Assembly: GCF_900143005.1 (NCBI RefSeq)
Contig: NZ_FRCS01000027.1
Span: 1 to 64,000 of the forward strand
Reading direction: 5' to 3'
Source of the DNA: Cryptosporangium aurantiacum
Lineage (GTDB): Bacteria > Actinomycetota > Actinomycetes > Mycobacteriales > Cryptosporangiaceae
Length of the DNA stretch: 64,000 nucleotides
Shown: positions 9,312-17,403 of the stretch, piece after piece
How positions within the stretch are numbered: position 1 is the stretch's first letter
Layout of the letters: every line of letters starts with the position of its first letter
Position numbers and translations under genes: made by a program
The notes under the pieces: generated by a model
Databases searched by the model: none
Told to the model about the DNA's origin: nothing
The model's input: the letters and a program-made list of their open reading frames with translations, nothing else

Positions 9312-10061
9312 TCAGCGGCTCGCGCGGTCCGCGACCCGCTGCAGGCGGCCGGTCTGGTCGGCCGGGGTGACGCGTCGCGCCTGCGGTTCGGGGTCGCTCT
9401 CCCGCCGCGCGGGGTGGGTGAGCACGTAGCGCAGCGCCTCGACGGCGGTGGCGTCCACCAGCGTGCAGACGATCGGCGTCCGGCGCCGGTAGTAGCTCGC
9501 CAGCGTGACCCCCGCGAGCGTCAGCCCGAGCCCGCTGCCCAGCAGCCACGAGACGTTCGTGCCGGTCACCGGCAGGTAGTGGTGGGTCGCGAGGTCCGGG
9601 TCGGCCGCCGTCGTGTCCGTGGCGTGCGCGGTCGCGGAGGCCTCCGCCGTCGCGGTCGCGGTCGCCTCCGCGGTCTCCTCGGCGGCGGCGGTCTCCTCGG
9701 CCGTCGTCTCCTCCGCGTGCGCGGTCTCCTCCGCGTCCTGCGCTGCCGACGCCGCGGTCTCGCCGGGGACCACTTCGGCCGTCGGTGCCGGTGCCACCGG
9801 CTGGGCGACAGCGGACGCGTCGGGGGTAGACGGGGTGGCGGCTGCGTTCCGGGCCGCGAGCGTGTCGGCGTTCGTGTGCGCGCGCCAGAGCAGCAGGCTC
9901 AGCGCGACGGCCAGCGCGAGGAACACCGCGGTGGCGCCTGCCAGCAGGATGACCGCGGTGTCGCGGCTGGTGCCTGCCAGGAGCGACAGCGCGGGCGGGG
10001 TCACGTGCTCGGTCCGCTCCTGAGCCGAATGTCTCGGCGCAGGATCCGGGTGATCCGCCAT
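9312..10061 (-). CDS. Ala/Glu/Thr-rich two-helix membrane protein with internal LPVTG motif
   Basis: The 249-residue protein has an N-terminal cytoplasmic stretch, a membrane helix (VILLAGATAVFLALAVALSLL, about residues 37-57), roughly 100 residues of low-complexity Ala/Glu/Thr sequence, then LPVTG, a second hydrophobic helix, the basic cluster YYRRR and a further tail of about 55 residues. LPxTG plus helix plus Arg is the layout of a sortase substrate, but such substrates normally end just after the basic cluster. ATG 10061 has GAGGAGG seven bases upstream. No sortase gene is nearby. Function unknown. Confidence 0.7.
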   Translation of the reverse strand: MADHPDPAPRHSAQERTEHVTPPALSLLAGTSRDTAVILLAGATAVFLALAVALSLLLWRAHTNADTLAARNAAATPSTPDASAVAQPVAPAPTAEVVPGETAASAAQDAEETAHAEETTAEETAAAEETAEATATATAEASATAHATDTTAADPDLATHHYLPVTGTNVSWLLGSGLGLTLAGVTLASYYRRRTPIVCTLVDATAVEALRYVLTHPARRESDPEPQARRVTPADQTGRLQRVADRASR

Positions 10062-10216
10062 GTGCCGCCTCCTCGCCAGGTCCCGTTTCAAGTATTCACA
10101 TCATGAAAGTCCGTTAAACGAGGTATGCGGCACTCGCGCGTTCATTCGCCGGGATTCTGGTACTTGGCAGTACCGGTCCGGTTAGTCTGGCGGCCCCCTC
10201 TTCGAAAGGCGGCTCG

Positions 10217-11686
10217 GTGGACGAGTACACGTCGTACGACGCGGTCGGACTGGCCGAGCTGGTGCGCACCGACCAGGTCTCCCCGGCCGAACTGCTGGAC
10301 GCCGCCCTGCTCCGCGCCGAGAAGGTCAACCCGCAGCTCAACGCGATCGTCGCCGACGTCGAACCACCGTCCTCCGCGGCCGAGAACCAGCCGTTCCGCG
10401 GCGTCCCGTTCCTGATCAAGGACCTGCACCAGGACCTCGCCGGCTACCCCACGCCCGGCGGCTGCCGCGCGCTGGCGAACACACCCGCGACGACGACGTC
10501 GACCGTCGTGCAGCGGTGGATCGACGCCGGCCTGGTCGTCTTCGGGAAGACCAACACGCCGGAGTTCGGCGCCAAGGGCATCACCGAGTCGGACCTGTAC
10601 GGCCCGGCCCGCAACCCCTGGAACACCGACCACACCCCCGGTGGGTCGTCCGGGGGAGCGGCGGCCGCGGTCGCCGCCGGGATCGTGCCCGCCGCCGGTG
10701 CCAGCGACGGCGGTGGTTCGATCCGGATTCCGGCGTCCGCCTGCGGGTTGTTCGGCCTCAAGCCGTCGCGCGGCCTGATCCCGGCCGGTCCGGAGCGGGC
10801 CGAAGGGCTCGGCGGTACGGCCACCGACGGTGTCATCTCCCGCTCGGTCCGAGACACGGCGGCGCTGCTCGACGTGCTGGTCGGACCCACCGACGACGCG
10901 CCTTACCTCGCGGCGCAGCCCGCCGGCCGGTTCCTCGACGAGATCGGACGCGAGCCGGGCCGGTTACGCGTCGCGGTCTGCACGGCCAGCGCGATCAACC
11001 CCGACCCGCACCCCGAAGCGGTCGCTGCCGCGCAGAACGCCGCGACGCTCCTGGCGGAGCTGGGCCACGACGTCGTCGAACTCGAACAACAGCCGGTGGA
11101 CGACGCCGCGCTGGCCGCCGACTTCCTCACCACGTGGTTCGTCGCGTGCGCGCAGGCCGTCGAGGACGTCAAGCGCGCCACCGGCGCGGGTGACGCCGGG
11201 TTCGAGCCGGACACGCTGCTGATGGCAGCGATCGGCCGGGCGACGTCCCCGGTCGTGTTCGCGCGCGCGATCGAGCGGCGGCACGAGCACACCCGGCGGC
11301 TCGCCGCGTTCCACGCGTCCACCGACCTCCTGCTGACGCCGACCACCGCGATGCCGCCGCCCCGGATCGGCTTCTTCGACATCCCGGCGCCGCTGCGGGC
11401 CGGGCAGAAGGCGTTCCTGGCCACGCGCACCGCCGGGCTGCTGCGCCACACCGGGATCGTGGACCGGCTGATCCGGGAGAACCTGGGCTGGGTGCCGTAC
11501 ACGCAGCTGGCCAACCTCACCGGACGCCCGGCGATGACCGTGCCGCTGCATTCCACGCCGGACGGGCTGCCGATCGGCGTGCAGTTCGTGGGTCGGCTCG
11601 GGGCGGAGCCGACGCTGCTGCGGCTGGCCGCGCAACTCGAAACCGCTGCGCCGTGGGCGGATCGGCGGCCCGCGCTCGTCGGCTGA
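10217..11686 (+). CDS. Amidase (amidase signature family)
   Basis: The 489-residue enzyme belongs to the amidase signature family, which hydrolyses carboxamides by a Ser-cisSer-Lys triad. The Lys is in FLIKDLHQD (about residue 62), the glycine/serine-rich loop is GGSSGGAAAAVAAG and the nucleophilic Ser lies in DGGGSIRIPAS. The C-terminal segment GRPAMTVPLHSTPDGLPIGVQFVG is also typical. It is not clustered with gatB or gatC, so it is more likely a catabolic amidase than the GatA subunit. The GTG start at 10217 is preceded by GAAAGGCGG. Confidence 0.88.
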   Translation: MDEYTSYDAVGLAELVRTDQVSPAELLDAALLRAEKVNPQLNAIVADVEPPSSAAENQPFRGVPFLIKDLHQDLAGYPTPGGCRALANTPATTTSTVVQRWIDAGLVVFGKTNTPEFGAKGITESDLYGPARNPWNTDHTPGGSSGGAAAAVAAGIVPAAGASDGGGSIRIPASACGLFGLKPSRGLIPAGPERAEGLGGTATDGVISRSVRDTAALLDVLVGPTDDAPYLAAQPAGRFLDEIGREPGRLRVAVCTASAINPDPHPEAVAAAQNAATLLAELGHDVVELEQQPVDDAALAADFLTTWFVACAQAVEDVKRATGAGDAGFEPDTLLMAAIGRATSPVVFARAIERRHEHTRRLAAFHASTDLLLTPTTAMPPPRIGFFDIPAPLRAGQKAFLATRTAGLLRHTGIVDRLIRENLGWVPYTQLANLTGRPAMTVPLHSTPDGLPIGVQFVGRLGAEPTLLRLAAQLETAAPWADRRPALVG

Positions 11687-11790
11687 CCGGGGTTCGGTAC
11701 GGTCGCGCCGAGCGCGCGTGGGGACACGGACGAGTCGTGGGACCGGAGTGCCGGGCAGCGCTCCCGAGGCTCCCGAGGTGAGAGGTGCGC

Positions 11791-12939
11791 ATGCCGGGTA
11801 CAGAGCAGGGCTCCTTACCCCCGAGCGCCGGGGACGCGACCGCCCAGCTGGCGCCGGTGAGCAGCGCACCAGCCGCGGCCGGCCCCCCACCGCCGCCGCA
11901 CGCGTACACGGTGCCGGGCCAGCGGCCCCCGGCCGAGGCGCCGACGGTCGTGACCGCGCCGGTCTCCGGTGCGGCCTGGCGCGCCGACGAGGCGCCGCCC
12001 GCAGCGGCGCCGATGTCCGGGGCGGGCCCGATGCCGGGGGCGCCGCCGGTGCCCGGGGCGGGCCCGATGCCTGGGGCGGGCCCGATGCCGGGGGCCGCTG
12101 TGCCGCCCGGAGCCCCCGTGCCGCCCGGAGCAGTGCCGCCGCCCGGCGGGGACGGGATCCCCGGGGCGTTCGCCGCCTCCTCGGCCGATCCGGCCGATCC
12201 GGCGGTGCCGGCGGAGGGGCCGCGGCGGGCGGGGCGTGGCAAGCACGTTCGGCCGACCCCGTACCTGCCGCTGCGCATCGCCGCGGTCGTGGTCGTGGTG
12301 AGCGCGGTGATCCTCGGTGTCACCGTGACGCTCATCCGCAACACCGCCCCGGACAGCGTCACGGTGACGAACGAGGTGCAGGCCGACGACCCGGCGCAGG
12401 ACGCGACGCCCGGCCCGCCCGGCGGGGACCAGCAGGACGCCGCCGACGAGGCCGCGCTGGCCCGGCAGCGGCAGGCGGTGCTGGACGAGGCGCAGTCCCG
12501 GGCCGCGGACAAGGCCGTCGCGGCCCAGGAAGCCGCGTCCGAGACCGCCGAACGCGCCGCCGAGGCCCGAGAGGAACGCGCCGAGGAGGGAACGACCGGC
12601 GCTCCGGTGCCCACCGCGCCGGTCGACTGCAACACGTACTCCGGCAACAAGAACACCGGCTGCGCGCTGCTGTCCGAGTACGGCTTCCCCAGCAGCGAGA
12701 TGACCTGTCTGGAGCAGCTCTGGACGAAGGAGAGCGGCTGGCGGACCGAGGCGGAGAACCCGTCGTCCGGCGCCTACGGCATCCCGCAGGCGTTACCCGG
12801 GAGCAAGATGGCCTCGGTGGCCGACGACTGGCGCACCAACCCGGCCACCCAGATCCGCTGGGGCCTCGGCTACATCAAGCAGCGCTACGACACCCCGTGC
12901 GGCGCCTGGACCTACTTCCAGAACAACGGGCACTACTGA
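11791..12939 (+). CDS. Membrane-anchored transglycosylase-like protein with Pro-rich cytoplasmic domain
   Basis: The 382-residue protein has a Pro/Ala/Gly/Met-rich N-terminus of about 150 residues containing PGAGPM-type repeats, a membrane helix (IAAVVVVVSAVILGVTVTLI), a coiled-coil-like Ala/Glu/Arg segment and a C-terminal domain of about 100 residues. The last domain begins after two conserved cysteines and contains LWTKESGWRTEAENPSSGAYGIPQA, resembling the lysozyme-like fold of actinobacterial transglycosylases where the Glu is catalytic. It probably acts on peptidoglycan outside the membrane. ATG 11791 follows GAGAGG by five bases. Catalytic activity is inferred. Confidence 0.8.
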   Translation: MPGTEQGSLPPSAGDATAQLAPVSSAPAAAGPPPPPHAYTVPGQRPPAEAPTVVTAPVSGAAWRADEAPPAAAPMSGAGPMPGAPPVPGAGPMPGAGPMPGAAVPPGAPVPPGAVPPPGGDGIPGAFAASSADPADPAVPAEGPRRAGRGKHVRPTPYLPLRIAAVVVVVSAVILGVTVTLIRNTAPDSVTVTNEVQADDPAQDATPGPPGGDQQDAADEAALARQRQAVLDEAQSRAADKAVAAQEAASETAERAAEAREERAEEGTTGAPVPTAPVDCNTYSGNKNTGCALLSEYGFPSSEMTCLEQLWTKESGWRTEAENPSSGAYGIPQALPGSKMASVADDWRTNPATQIRWGLGYIKQRYDTPCGAWTYFQNNGHY

Positions 12940-12946
12940 CGCCGCG

Positions 12947-14263
12947 TCAGAGCGAGAGCGGCTGCCCGGTGGTCTCCAGCACGGCCATCCACAGGTCGCC
13001 GTGCGGGTCGACGTGGTTGCTCGTCTTCGTCGCCAGCGCTATCGGCAGGTTGATGAACCGCCCGCGGCGGCTGCCGACCATCACCGACGTGAAGCCGGCC
13101 ATCGCCGCGTGGGTGGCCGCCTGCGCGAGCCGGGTGCAGTACACCGCGTCGAACGCGTTCGCCGGCACCGACCGGATCGCGTAACCGGGATCGATGTAGC
13201 GCAGCGACAGCGGCAGGTCGCTCAGACCCTCGGTGAGCTGCTGCTTCAGGAACGCGCCGATGTCAACCAGCTTGCGGTTGCCGGACGGGTCGGTGGCGGT
13301 GGACGGCGGCAGCAGGTCCTGCCCGGCGCCCTCGGCGACCACGACGACCGCGTGTCCCTGGTTCGCCAGCTTCTTCCGGACGCCGTCGAGCAGCCCGTCG
13401 AGCGTGAACGGCACCTCGGGGATCAGCGTGAAGTCCACGCCCTGCGCGACGAGCGCGGCGTGGGCGGCGATGAACCCCGAGTGGCGTCCCATCAGCTTGA
13501 CCAGGCCGATGCCGTTCACGCCGGAGCTGGCCTCGACGTGCGCGGCCTGGATCGACTCCGCGGCCCGGGCGTACGCGGTCTGGAACCCGAAGCTGTGGTC
13601 GATCCACGGGATGTCGTTGTCGATCGTCTTCGGCACGCCGACGACGGCGATCGGCAGATCGCGCCGGGCCGCCTCGGTGGCGAGCGTCTGTGCGCCGCGC
13701 AGCGTCCCGTCGCCACCGACGACGAACAGCATGTTGACGTTGTGCCGGACCAGCGTCTCGATCATCGTCGCCGGGTCCTGGTTGCCCCGGGACGTGCCGA
13801 GGATCGTGCCGCCGCGGGTGTGGATGTCGCGCACCAGTTCCGGGGTGAGCCGGAGCGGCTCCGAGCCGTCGGCGAGCCCCTGGTAGCCGTTGCGGAAACC
13901 GAGGACGTCACGGCAGCCGTACGCGTGCCGCAGGTGCAGCACCAGCGCGCGGATCACGTTGTTCAGGCCGGGGCAGAGCCCACCGCAGGTGACGATCGCG
14001 GCGGTGACCTCGGACGGGTCGAAGAACAGCTTTCGCCGCGGCCCGCCGGGGTTGAACGCCGGGAGGTCGGCCGCCTCCACGCCCCGGTTCTTGGCCATTC
14101 CCAGCGTGTCGTCGACGAGAACCCGGTCGGTCTCGGTGACGTAATGCACCGATTCCTGACGGTTGCCGAGGAGCTCTTGTAACGGCGTATCCACGGTGCG
14201 TTGACCCAACCGGGTGATCAACAGGTCTTCATGCGTGATCGCCTGCAAGTCACTCAGTCGCAC
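12947..14263 (-). CDS. pfkA: 6-phosphofructokinase, plant-like ATP-type
   Basis: The 438-residue enzyme phosphorylates fructose 6-phosphate in glycolysis. It is longer than the bacterial 320-residue enzyme and matches the group that includes plant kinases. Visible motifs are CGGLCPGLNNVIR (phosphate donor loop), VVGGDGTLRGA and PKTIDNDIPWID with the catalytic Asp, and LMGRHSGFIA. GGDG together with PKTIDND is the combination known from plant ATP-dependent enzymes, whereas PPi-dependent enzymes usually carry GGDD. GTG 14263 is supported by GAGGAAG upstream. It ends seven bases from the convergent transglycosylase-like gene. Confidence 0.9.
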   Translation of the reverse strand: MRLSDLQAITHEDLLITRLGQRTVDTPLQELLGNRQESVHYVTETDRVLVDDTLGMAKNRGVEAADLPAFNPGGPRRKLFFDPSEVTAAIVTCGGLCPGLNNVIRALVLHLRHAYGCRDVLGFRNGYQGLADGSEPLRLTPELVRDIHTRGGTILGTSRGNQDPATMIETLVRHNVNMLFVVGGDGTLRGAQTLATEAARRDLPIAVVGVPKTIDNDIPWIDHSFGFQTAYARAAESIQAAHVEASSGVNGIGLVKLMGRHSGFIAAHAALVAQGVDFTLIPEVPFTLDGLLDGVRKKLANQGHAVVVVAEGAGQDLLPPSTATDPSGNRKLVDIGAFLKQQLTEGLSDLPLSLRYIDPGYAIRSVPANAFDAVYCTRLAQAATHAAMAGFTSVMVGSRRGRFINLPIALATKTSNHVDPHGDLWMAVLETTGQPLSL

Positions 14264-14333
14264 GGTTTCTTCCTCACCCGGAACGCAATCGCCGTGAAGA
14301 ACGGTAGCGCACGGAATTCGGTACGGGAATCGA

Positions 14334-14990
14334 TCAAGAGGCCGGTCTCGTCCGGTTCGGCCCCCGCAGAGCTCCGTCGACCAGCGCGAGCGCGTGCGCA
14401 CGCCCGGGACAGCGGTGCGGGCCCGCGCCGAACGCCAGGTCACCGGCGAGCGGCACGCTTACGAGGTCACCCCCGACGAGTGCCTGCCGCTTGGTCATCG
14501 GCACCGGCGGCCGGTTCTGTAGGACCTCCTCGACCGGTGCGGTCCGGGATCGGTCGATCAGGTCGGCGGTCGCCCGGCACGCCTGGACGAGCAATCCGAT
14601 ACGGGCCGCGGTGGTCTCGTCGTACGCGCCGCCGCACGCCTCCACCAGGCGGGGAAGAGCGGCGTCGGCGCGCGTCTCGTCGCCGGTGCCCGGCTGGTAG
14701 GCCTGCGCGACGTAGTCCACCAGCTCGACGACCGGCGCGGCGATGCCGAGCGCCCGCGCCAGCACATCCACCGGGTGGCCACGGTACGCCCCGCGCAGCG
14801 AGTCCGGGGGAACCGCCGCCAGCATCCCGACGGCGAGCGCCCGCCGCCGCGCGTGGTCCTCTCCGGTGCTGAAGCGGGCCACGGTCGCCCGCAGCCAGGC
14901 GACGCCGCCGGTCGCGGGCGGGACCGGCGGGACGACGAACGCCGGATCGGTGAGCACGGAAGCGGCCTCGCCGCTCGGGATCTGCTGCAT
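14334..14990 (-). CDS. Miniature cytochrome P450-like protein
   Basis: The 218-residue protein ends in LAFGAGPHRCPGRAHALALVDGAL, an almost ideal P450 haem-cysteine loop and L helix. Upstream parts align with a P450 in order: FSTGEDHARRRALAVGML resembles the C helix, ALGIAAPVVELVDY the region before the F helix, and LLVQACRATADLI the I helix with QACRAT in place of AGxET. The stretch VEEVLQNRPPVPMTKRQALVGGDLVSVPLAGD then jumps directly to the haem loop, so the K-prime and meander region is missing. A full P450 has about 400 residues. TACCGT lies six bases upstream of the ATG on the minus strand, suggesting leaderless translation. It is divergent from the ArsR gene. Activity is uncertain. Confidence 0.7.
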   Translation of the reverse strand: MQQIPSGEAASVLTDPAFVVPPVPPATGGVAWLRATVARFSTGEDHARRRALAVGMLAAVPPDSLRGAYRGHPVDVLARALGIAAPVVELVDYVAQAYQPGTGDETRADAALPRLVEACGGAYDETTAARIGLLVQACRATADLIDRSRTAPVEEVLQNRPPVPMTKRQALVGGDLVSVPLAGDLAFGAGPHRCPGRAHALALVDGALRGPNRTRPAS

Positions 14991-14996
14991 GCCGCG

Positions 14997-15002
14997 ACGG
15001 TA
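14997..15002 (-). promoter_or_regulatory. -10 box of a leaderless promoter (P450-like gene)
   Basis: On the minus strand TACCGT sits six bases before the ATG at 14990, with no ribosome-binding site. The region also forms the divergent promoter with the ArsR regulator. Confidence 0.5.
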
Positions 15003-15054
15003 GGGCCGTGACCGTTCGGTGCGGCCCGAACGATCCGGGGCCGAGAATGGGTGG

Positions 15055-15900
15055 GTGACCACCGCCCGCGGCCTCGCCTCGTTCGCGACGCTCCTCGCCG
15101 ACGAGACTCGGGCGGCCATGTGTCTGGCGCTGCTCGACGGCCGGGCCTGGACCGCGGGGGAGTTGGCGGCTCACGCGACGGTGGCGCGCTCCACCGCGTC
15201 CGAGCAGCTGCACCGGCTGGTCGAGGGCGGCCTGCTCGTCGAGCGGCGTCAGGGGCGCCACCGGTACGTGCAGCTCGCCGATCCGTCGGTGGCGTACCTG
15301 CTCGAAGACCTCGCGGCCAGGGCCGTGCCGCGTCCGGCCCCGCCCCGTGGGCTGCGGGCGGTGACCGCGGACGCCGCGCTGCGCCGCGGTCGCACCTGCT
15401 ACGACCACCTGGCCGGACGTCTCGGCGTGGCGGTGACCGACGCGATGGCCGACGCGGGCCTGCTCGACCGCGCCGGTGGCCTCGCGCTCACGCCGGCCGG
15501 CAAGACGTGGCTGACCGGGACGCTCGGGGTGGACCCGGCGGAGCTGGCGCCGGGCCGCCGTCCGCTGACGCGCGGATGCCTGGACTGGACCGAGCGGCGC
15601 GAGCACGTCGCGGGCCGGGTCGGCGTGGCGCTCTGCGAGACGTTCCGCGGCCGTGGATGGGGGAGCGGGTCGGCTCCGGGCGGGCGGTGCGCACCACCCC
15701 GACCGGCAGAGCCGCCCTCACCGACCTCCTCGACGTCCCCGACCTCGACGCCCACCCGTAGCGGACCCGTCCGGGCGGGCTCCGGCGCGCTCGAACGAGT
15801 CCGCGTCTCAGCGGGGGCGTCTCAGCGGGGGCGTCGAAGTGGACCCGCTCGGGGGCGTTATAGCCCGCTTTATCGGGTCCGCTCCGGGGTGGCGGCGTAG
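15055..15900 (+). CDS. ArsR-family regulator, apparently frameshifted near the C-terminus
   Basis: The N-terminal 90 residues form a winged helix-turn-helix (ELAAHATVARSTASEQLHRLVEGGLLVERRQGRHRYVQL) typical of ArsR regulators; a longer C-terminal domain with CYDHLAGRLGVAVTDAM follows. As given, the frame stays open to 15900 and the last 80 residues are low-complexity. Around 15658-15664 the coding signal passes to the frame that ends at TAG 15761 and reads VGSGRAVRTTPTGRAALTDLL, a plausible family ending. One extra G in the G5 tract would restore a 236-residue protein. Divergence from the P450-like gene suggests it controls that gene. GTG 15055 is the chosen start. Confidence 0.75.
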   Translation: MTTARGLASFATLLADETRAAMCLALLDGRAWTAGELAAHATVARSTASEQLHRLVEGGLLVERRQGRHRYVQLADPSVAYLLEDLAARAVPRPAPPRGLRAVTADAALRRGRTCYDHLAGRLGVAVTDAMADAGLLDRAGGLALTPAGKTWLTGTLGVDPAELAPGRRPLTRGCLDWTERREHVAGRVGVALCETFRGRGWGSGSAPGGRCAPPRPAEPPSPTSSTSPTSTPTRSGPVRAGSGALERVRVSAGASQRGRRSGPARGRYSPLYRVRSGVAA

Positions 15901-17324
15901 GAGCCGGTTGCCAGGTCCTTGACGGCGGACGGGCGGGTGGGGGTCCAGCCGAGTGCGCGGGCGCGTTCGGCGGTGATCACCTGGTCCAGGGCCAGGGCCT
16001 CGGCGAACGGCGCGCCGAGTTCGACGGCTGCCTTCTCCTCGGGCCACGGCACCGCGGTCGGCTCGACGCCCGCGCCGACGGCGGCCGCCCGCGCCAGCTC
16101 GGCAGCCGGAACCCCCGGCTCGGCCACGGCGTGCAGGAGCCCCTGGGCGTCCGCCCCGGTCAGCGCCCGCAGGTACAGGTCGGCGAGGTCGTCGACATGC
16201 ACCAACGGCCACCGCGGCCCCGCCGCGGTGCCGCGCCCGCCGCTCACCCCGCGCGCGCCGTCCGCGCTGGCCGCGCCGTCCGCGCCGGCAACGCCGTTCG
16301 CGCTGGCCGCGCCGGCAAGGCCGTCCGCGGCGGCAAGGCCGTCCGCGTCGGCCGCGCTGGCAAGGCCGTCCGCGGCAACGCCGCCCGTGGCCGGGGCGTC
16401 GGCCGGGGCGACCCAGCGGCCGTGGCCCAGCTCGCGCGCCCAGCTGACGAGCATCGCCGGGATGCCGGTGCCCCGGCCGTGGACGACGCCCGGCCGCAGC
16501 ACGACGGTCCGGATGTTCCGCGAGGCCGCGGCGAGGACCCGCTCCTCGACCTGCGCCCGCGGCCCGGTGATGACGATCGGCGCCACCGGTGTCGACTCGT
16601 CGGCAGGCGTGTCACCGGTGCGCCCCAGGACCCAGATGCCGCTGGTCCACACCAGCGGGCGCCCGCTGCCCGCGAGCGCGTCGACCAGCGCGTCGACCAG
16701 CGGCAGGTCGGCGTCGCCGAGCGGCGCCGCGGTGTGCAGCACCGCGTCGACGTCCTCGGTGACGAGCGCGGCGATCGCCCCCGGATCGGTGAGGTCCGCG
16801 GCGACCGCGGTCACCCGATCGGCGGCGGCCGCCGCGGCGCGGCCGGTGGCGACGGCGGTGACCCGGTCCGCGGCGGCAGCGGTGACCCGGTCCGCGGCGG
16901 CAGCGGTGCCTGGGTCCGCGGCGGCAGCGGTGCCTGGGTCGGCGGCGACCGCGGCGGCCCGGTCCGCGGCGTCCGCGGTGCCCGGGTCGGCGGCGACCGC
17001 GGTGCCTGGGTCCGCGGCGGCAGCGGTGCCTGGGTCCGCGGCGGCAGCGGTGCCCGGGTCGGCGGCGACCGCGGCGGCCCGGTCCGCGGCGTCCGCGGTG
17101 ACCCGGTCGGCGGTGACCCGGTCGGTGGGGAGCGCGGTGACGCGGCCGGCCGCGCCTGGGCCGGCGAGCTCAGCGGCGGTCGTGGGGACTCGGTCGGCCG
17201 CGGGGACGGGCCCGGCGCCCCCACCCGAGCGGGATACGGCGGTGACGCGGTGACCGGCGTCCACCAGCCGGTCGACGGCGGCGGAGCCGAGGTAGCCGGT
17301 AGCGCCGAGAACGAGGACGTGCAT
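15870..17324 (-). CDS. NAD-dependent epimerase/dehydratase with two repeat insertions
   Basis: The 484-residue protein opens with the Rossmann motif MHVLVLGATGYLGSAAVDRL (GxxGxxG) of extended short-chain dehydrogenases. Later family segments include VDAVLHTAAPLGDADLP, WTSGIWVLG and VHVDDLADLYLRAL. Related proteins have about 300 residues. The excess comes from an Ala/Asp/Thr-rich tract of about 100 residues after the first strand, encoded by a 24-bp tandem repeat, and a second Ala/Gly/Asp tract of about 45 residues before the VHVDDL segment. ATG 17324 follows GGGGAG. The divergent TetR gene with operators in between suggests it is the repressor. Confidence 0.85.
   Translation of the reverse strand: MHVLVLGATGYLGSAAVDRLVDAGHRVTAVSRSGGGAGPVPAADRVPTTAAELAGPGAAGRVTALPTDRVTADRVTADAADRAAAVAADPGTAAAADPGTAAAADPGTAVAADPGTADAADRAAAVAADPGTAAAADPGTAAAADRVTAAAADRVTAVATGRAAAAAADRVTAVAADLTDPGAIAALVTEDVDAVLHTAAPLGDADLPLVDALVDALAGSGRPLVWTSGIWVLGRTGDTPADESTPVAPIVITGPRAQVEERVLAAASRNIRTVVLRPGVVHGRGTGIPAMLVSWARELGHGRWVAPADAPATGGVAADGLASAADADGLAAADGLAGAASANGVAGADGAASADGARGVSGGRGTAAGPRWPLVHVDDLADLYLRALTGADAQGLLHAVAEPGVPAAELARAAAVGAGVEPTAVPWPEEKAAVELGAPFAEALALDQVITAERARALGWTPTRPSAVKDLATGSYAATPERTR
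16842..17105. repeat. 24-bp minisatellite inside the epimerase gene
   Basis: Eleven tandem 24-bp units, the first imperfect, begin at 16842, 16866 and every 24 bases to 17082. A typical unit starts GTCCGCGGCGGCAGCGGTG. The unit length keeps the reading frame and encodes eight-residue Ala/Asp/Thr repeats on the minus strand. A degenerate continuation follows to about 17130. Confidence 0.9.
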
Positions 17325-17357
17325 GAGGTGCTCCCCAGGTAGCGGGTGTATCCATAA

Positions 17358-17403
17358 GCGGACTAGAGTCCGCCTATGGACGACGTTAGCGGACTCAAGT
17401 CCG
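17358..17403. promoter_or_regulatory. Twin palindromic operators over the TetR start and -10 box
   Basis: GCGGACTAGAGTCCGC (17358-17373) has perfect seven-base arms around AG and contains the -10 box TAGAGT (17364-17369), six bases before the ATG at 17376. A second copy, CGGACTCAAGTCCG (17390-17403), lies inside the first codons of the TetR gene. The shared CGGACTnnAGTCCG core suggests one TetR dimer site each, giving autorepression and control of the divergent epimerase gene. Confidence 0.75.

Noticed and set aside
10217-11686. Assignment of the amidase as GatA of the glutamyl-tRNA amidotransferase
   Set aside because: gatB and gatC are absent and the triad loop differs (DGGGS), so a general amidase is the safer call.
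16842-17105. Possible CRISPR array
   Set aside because: Units are 24 bp in direct contact with no unique spacers and they maintain a reading frame, so it is a minisatellite.
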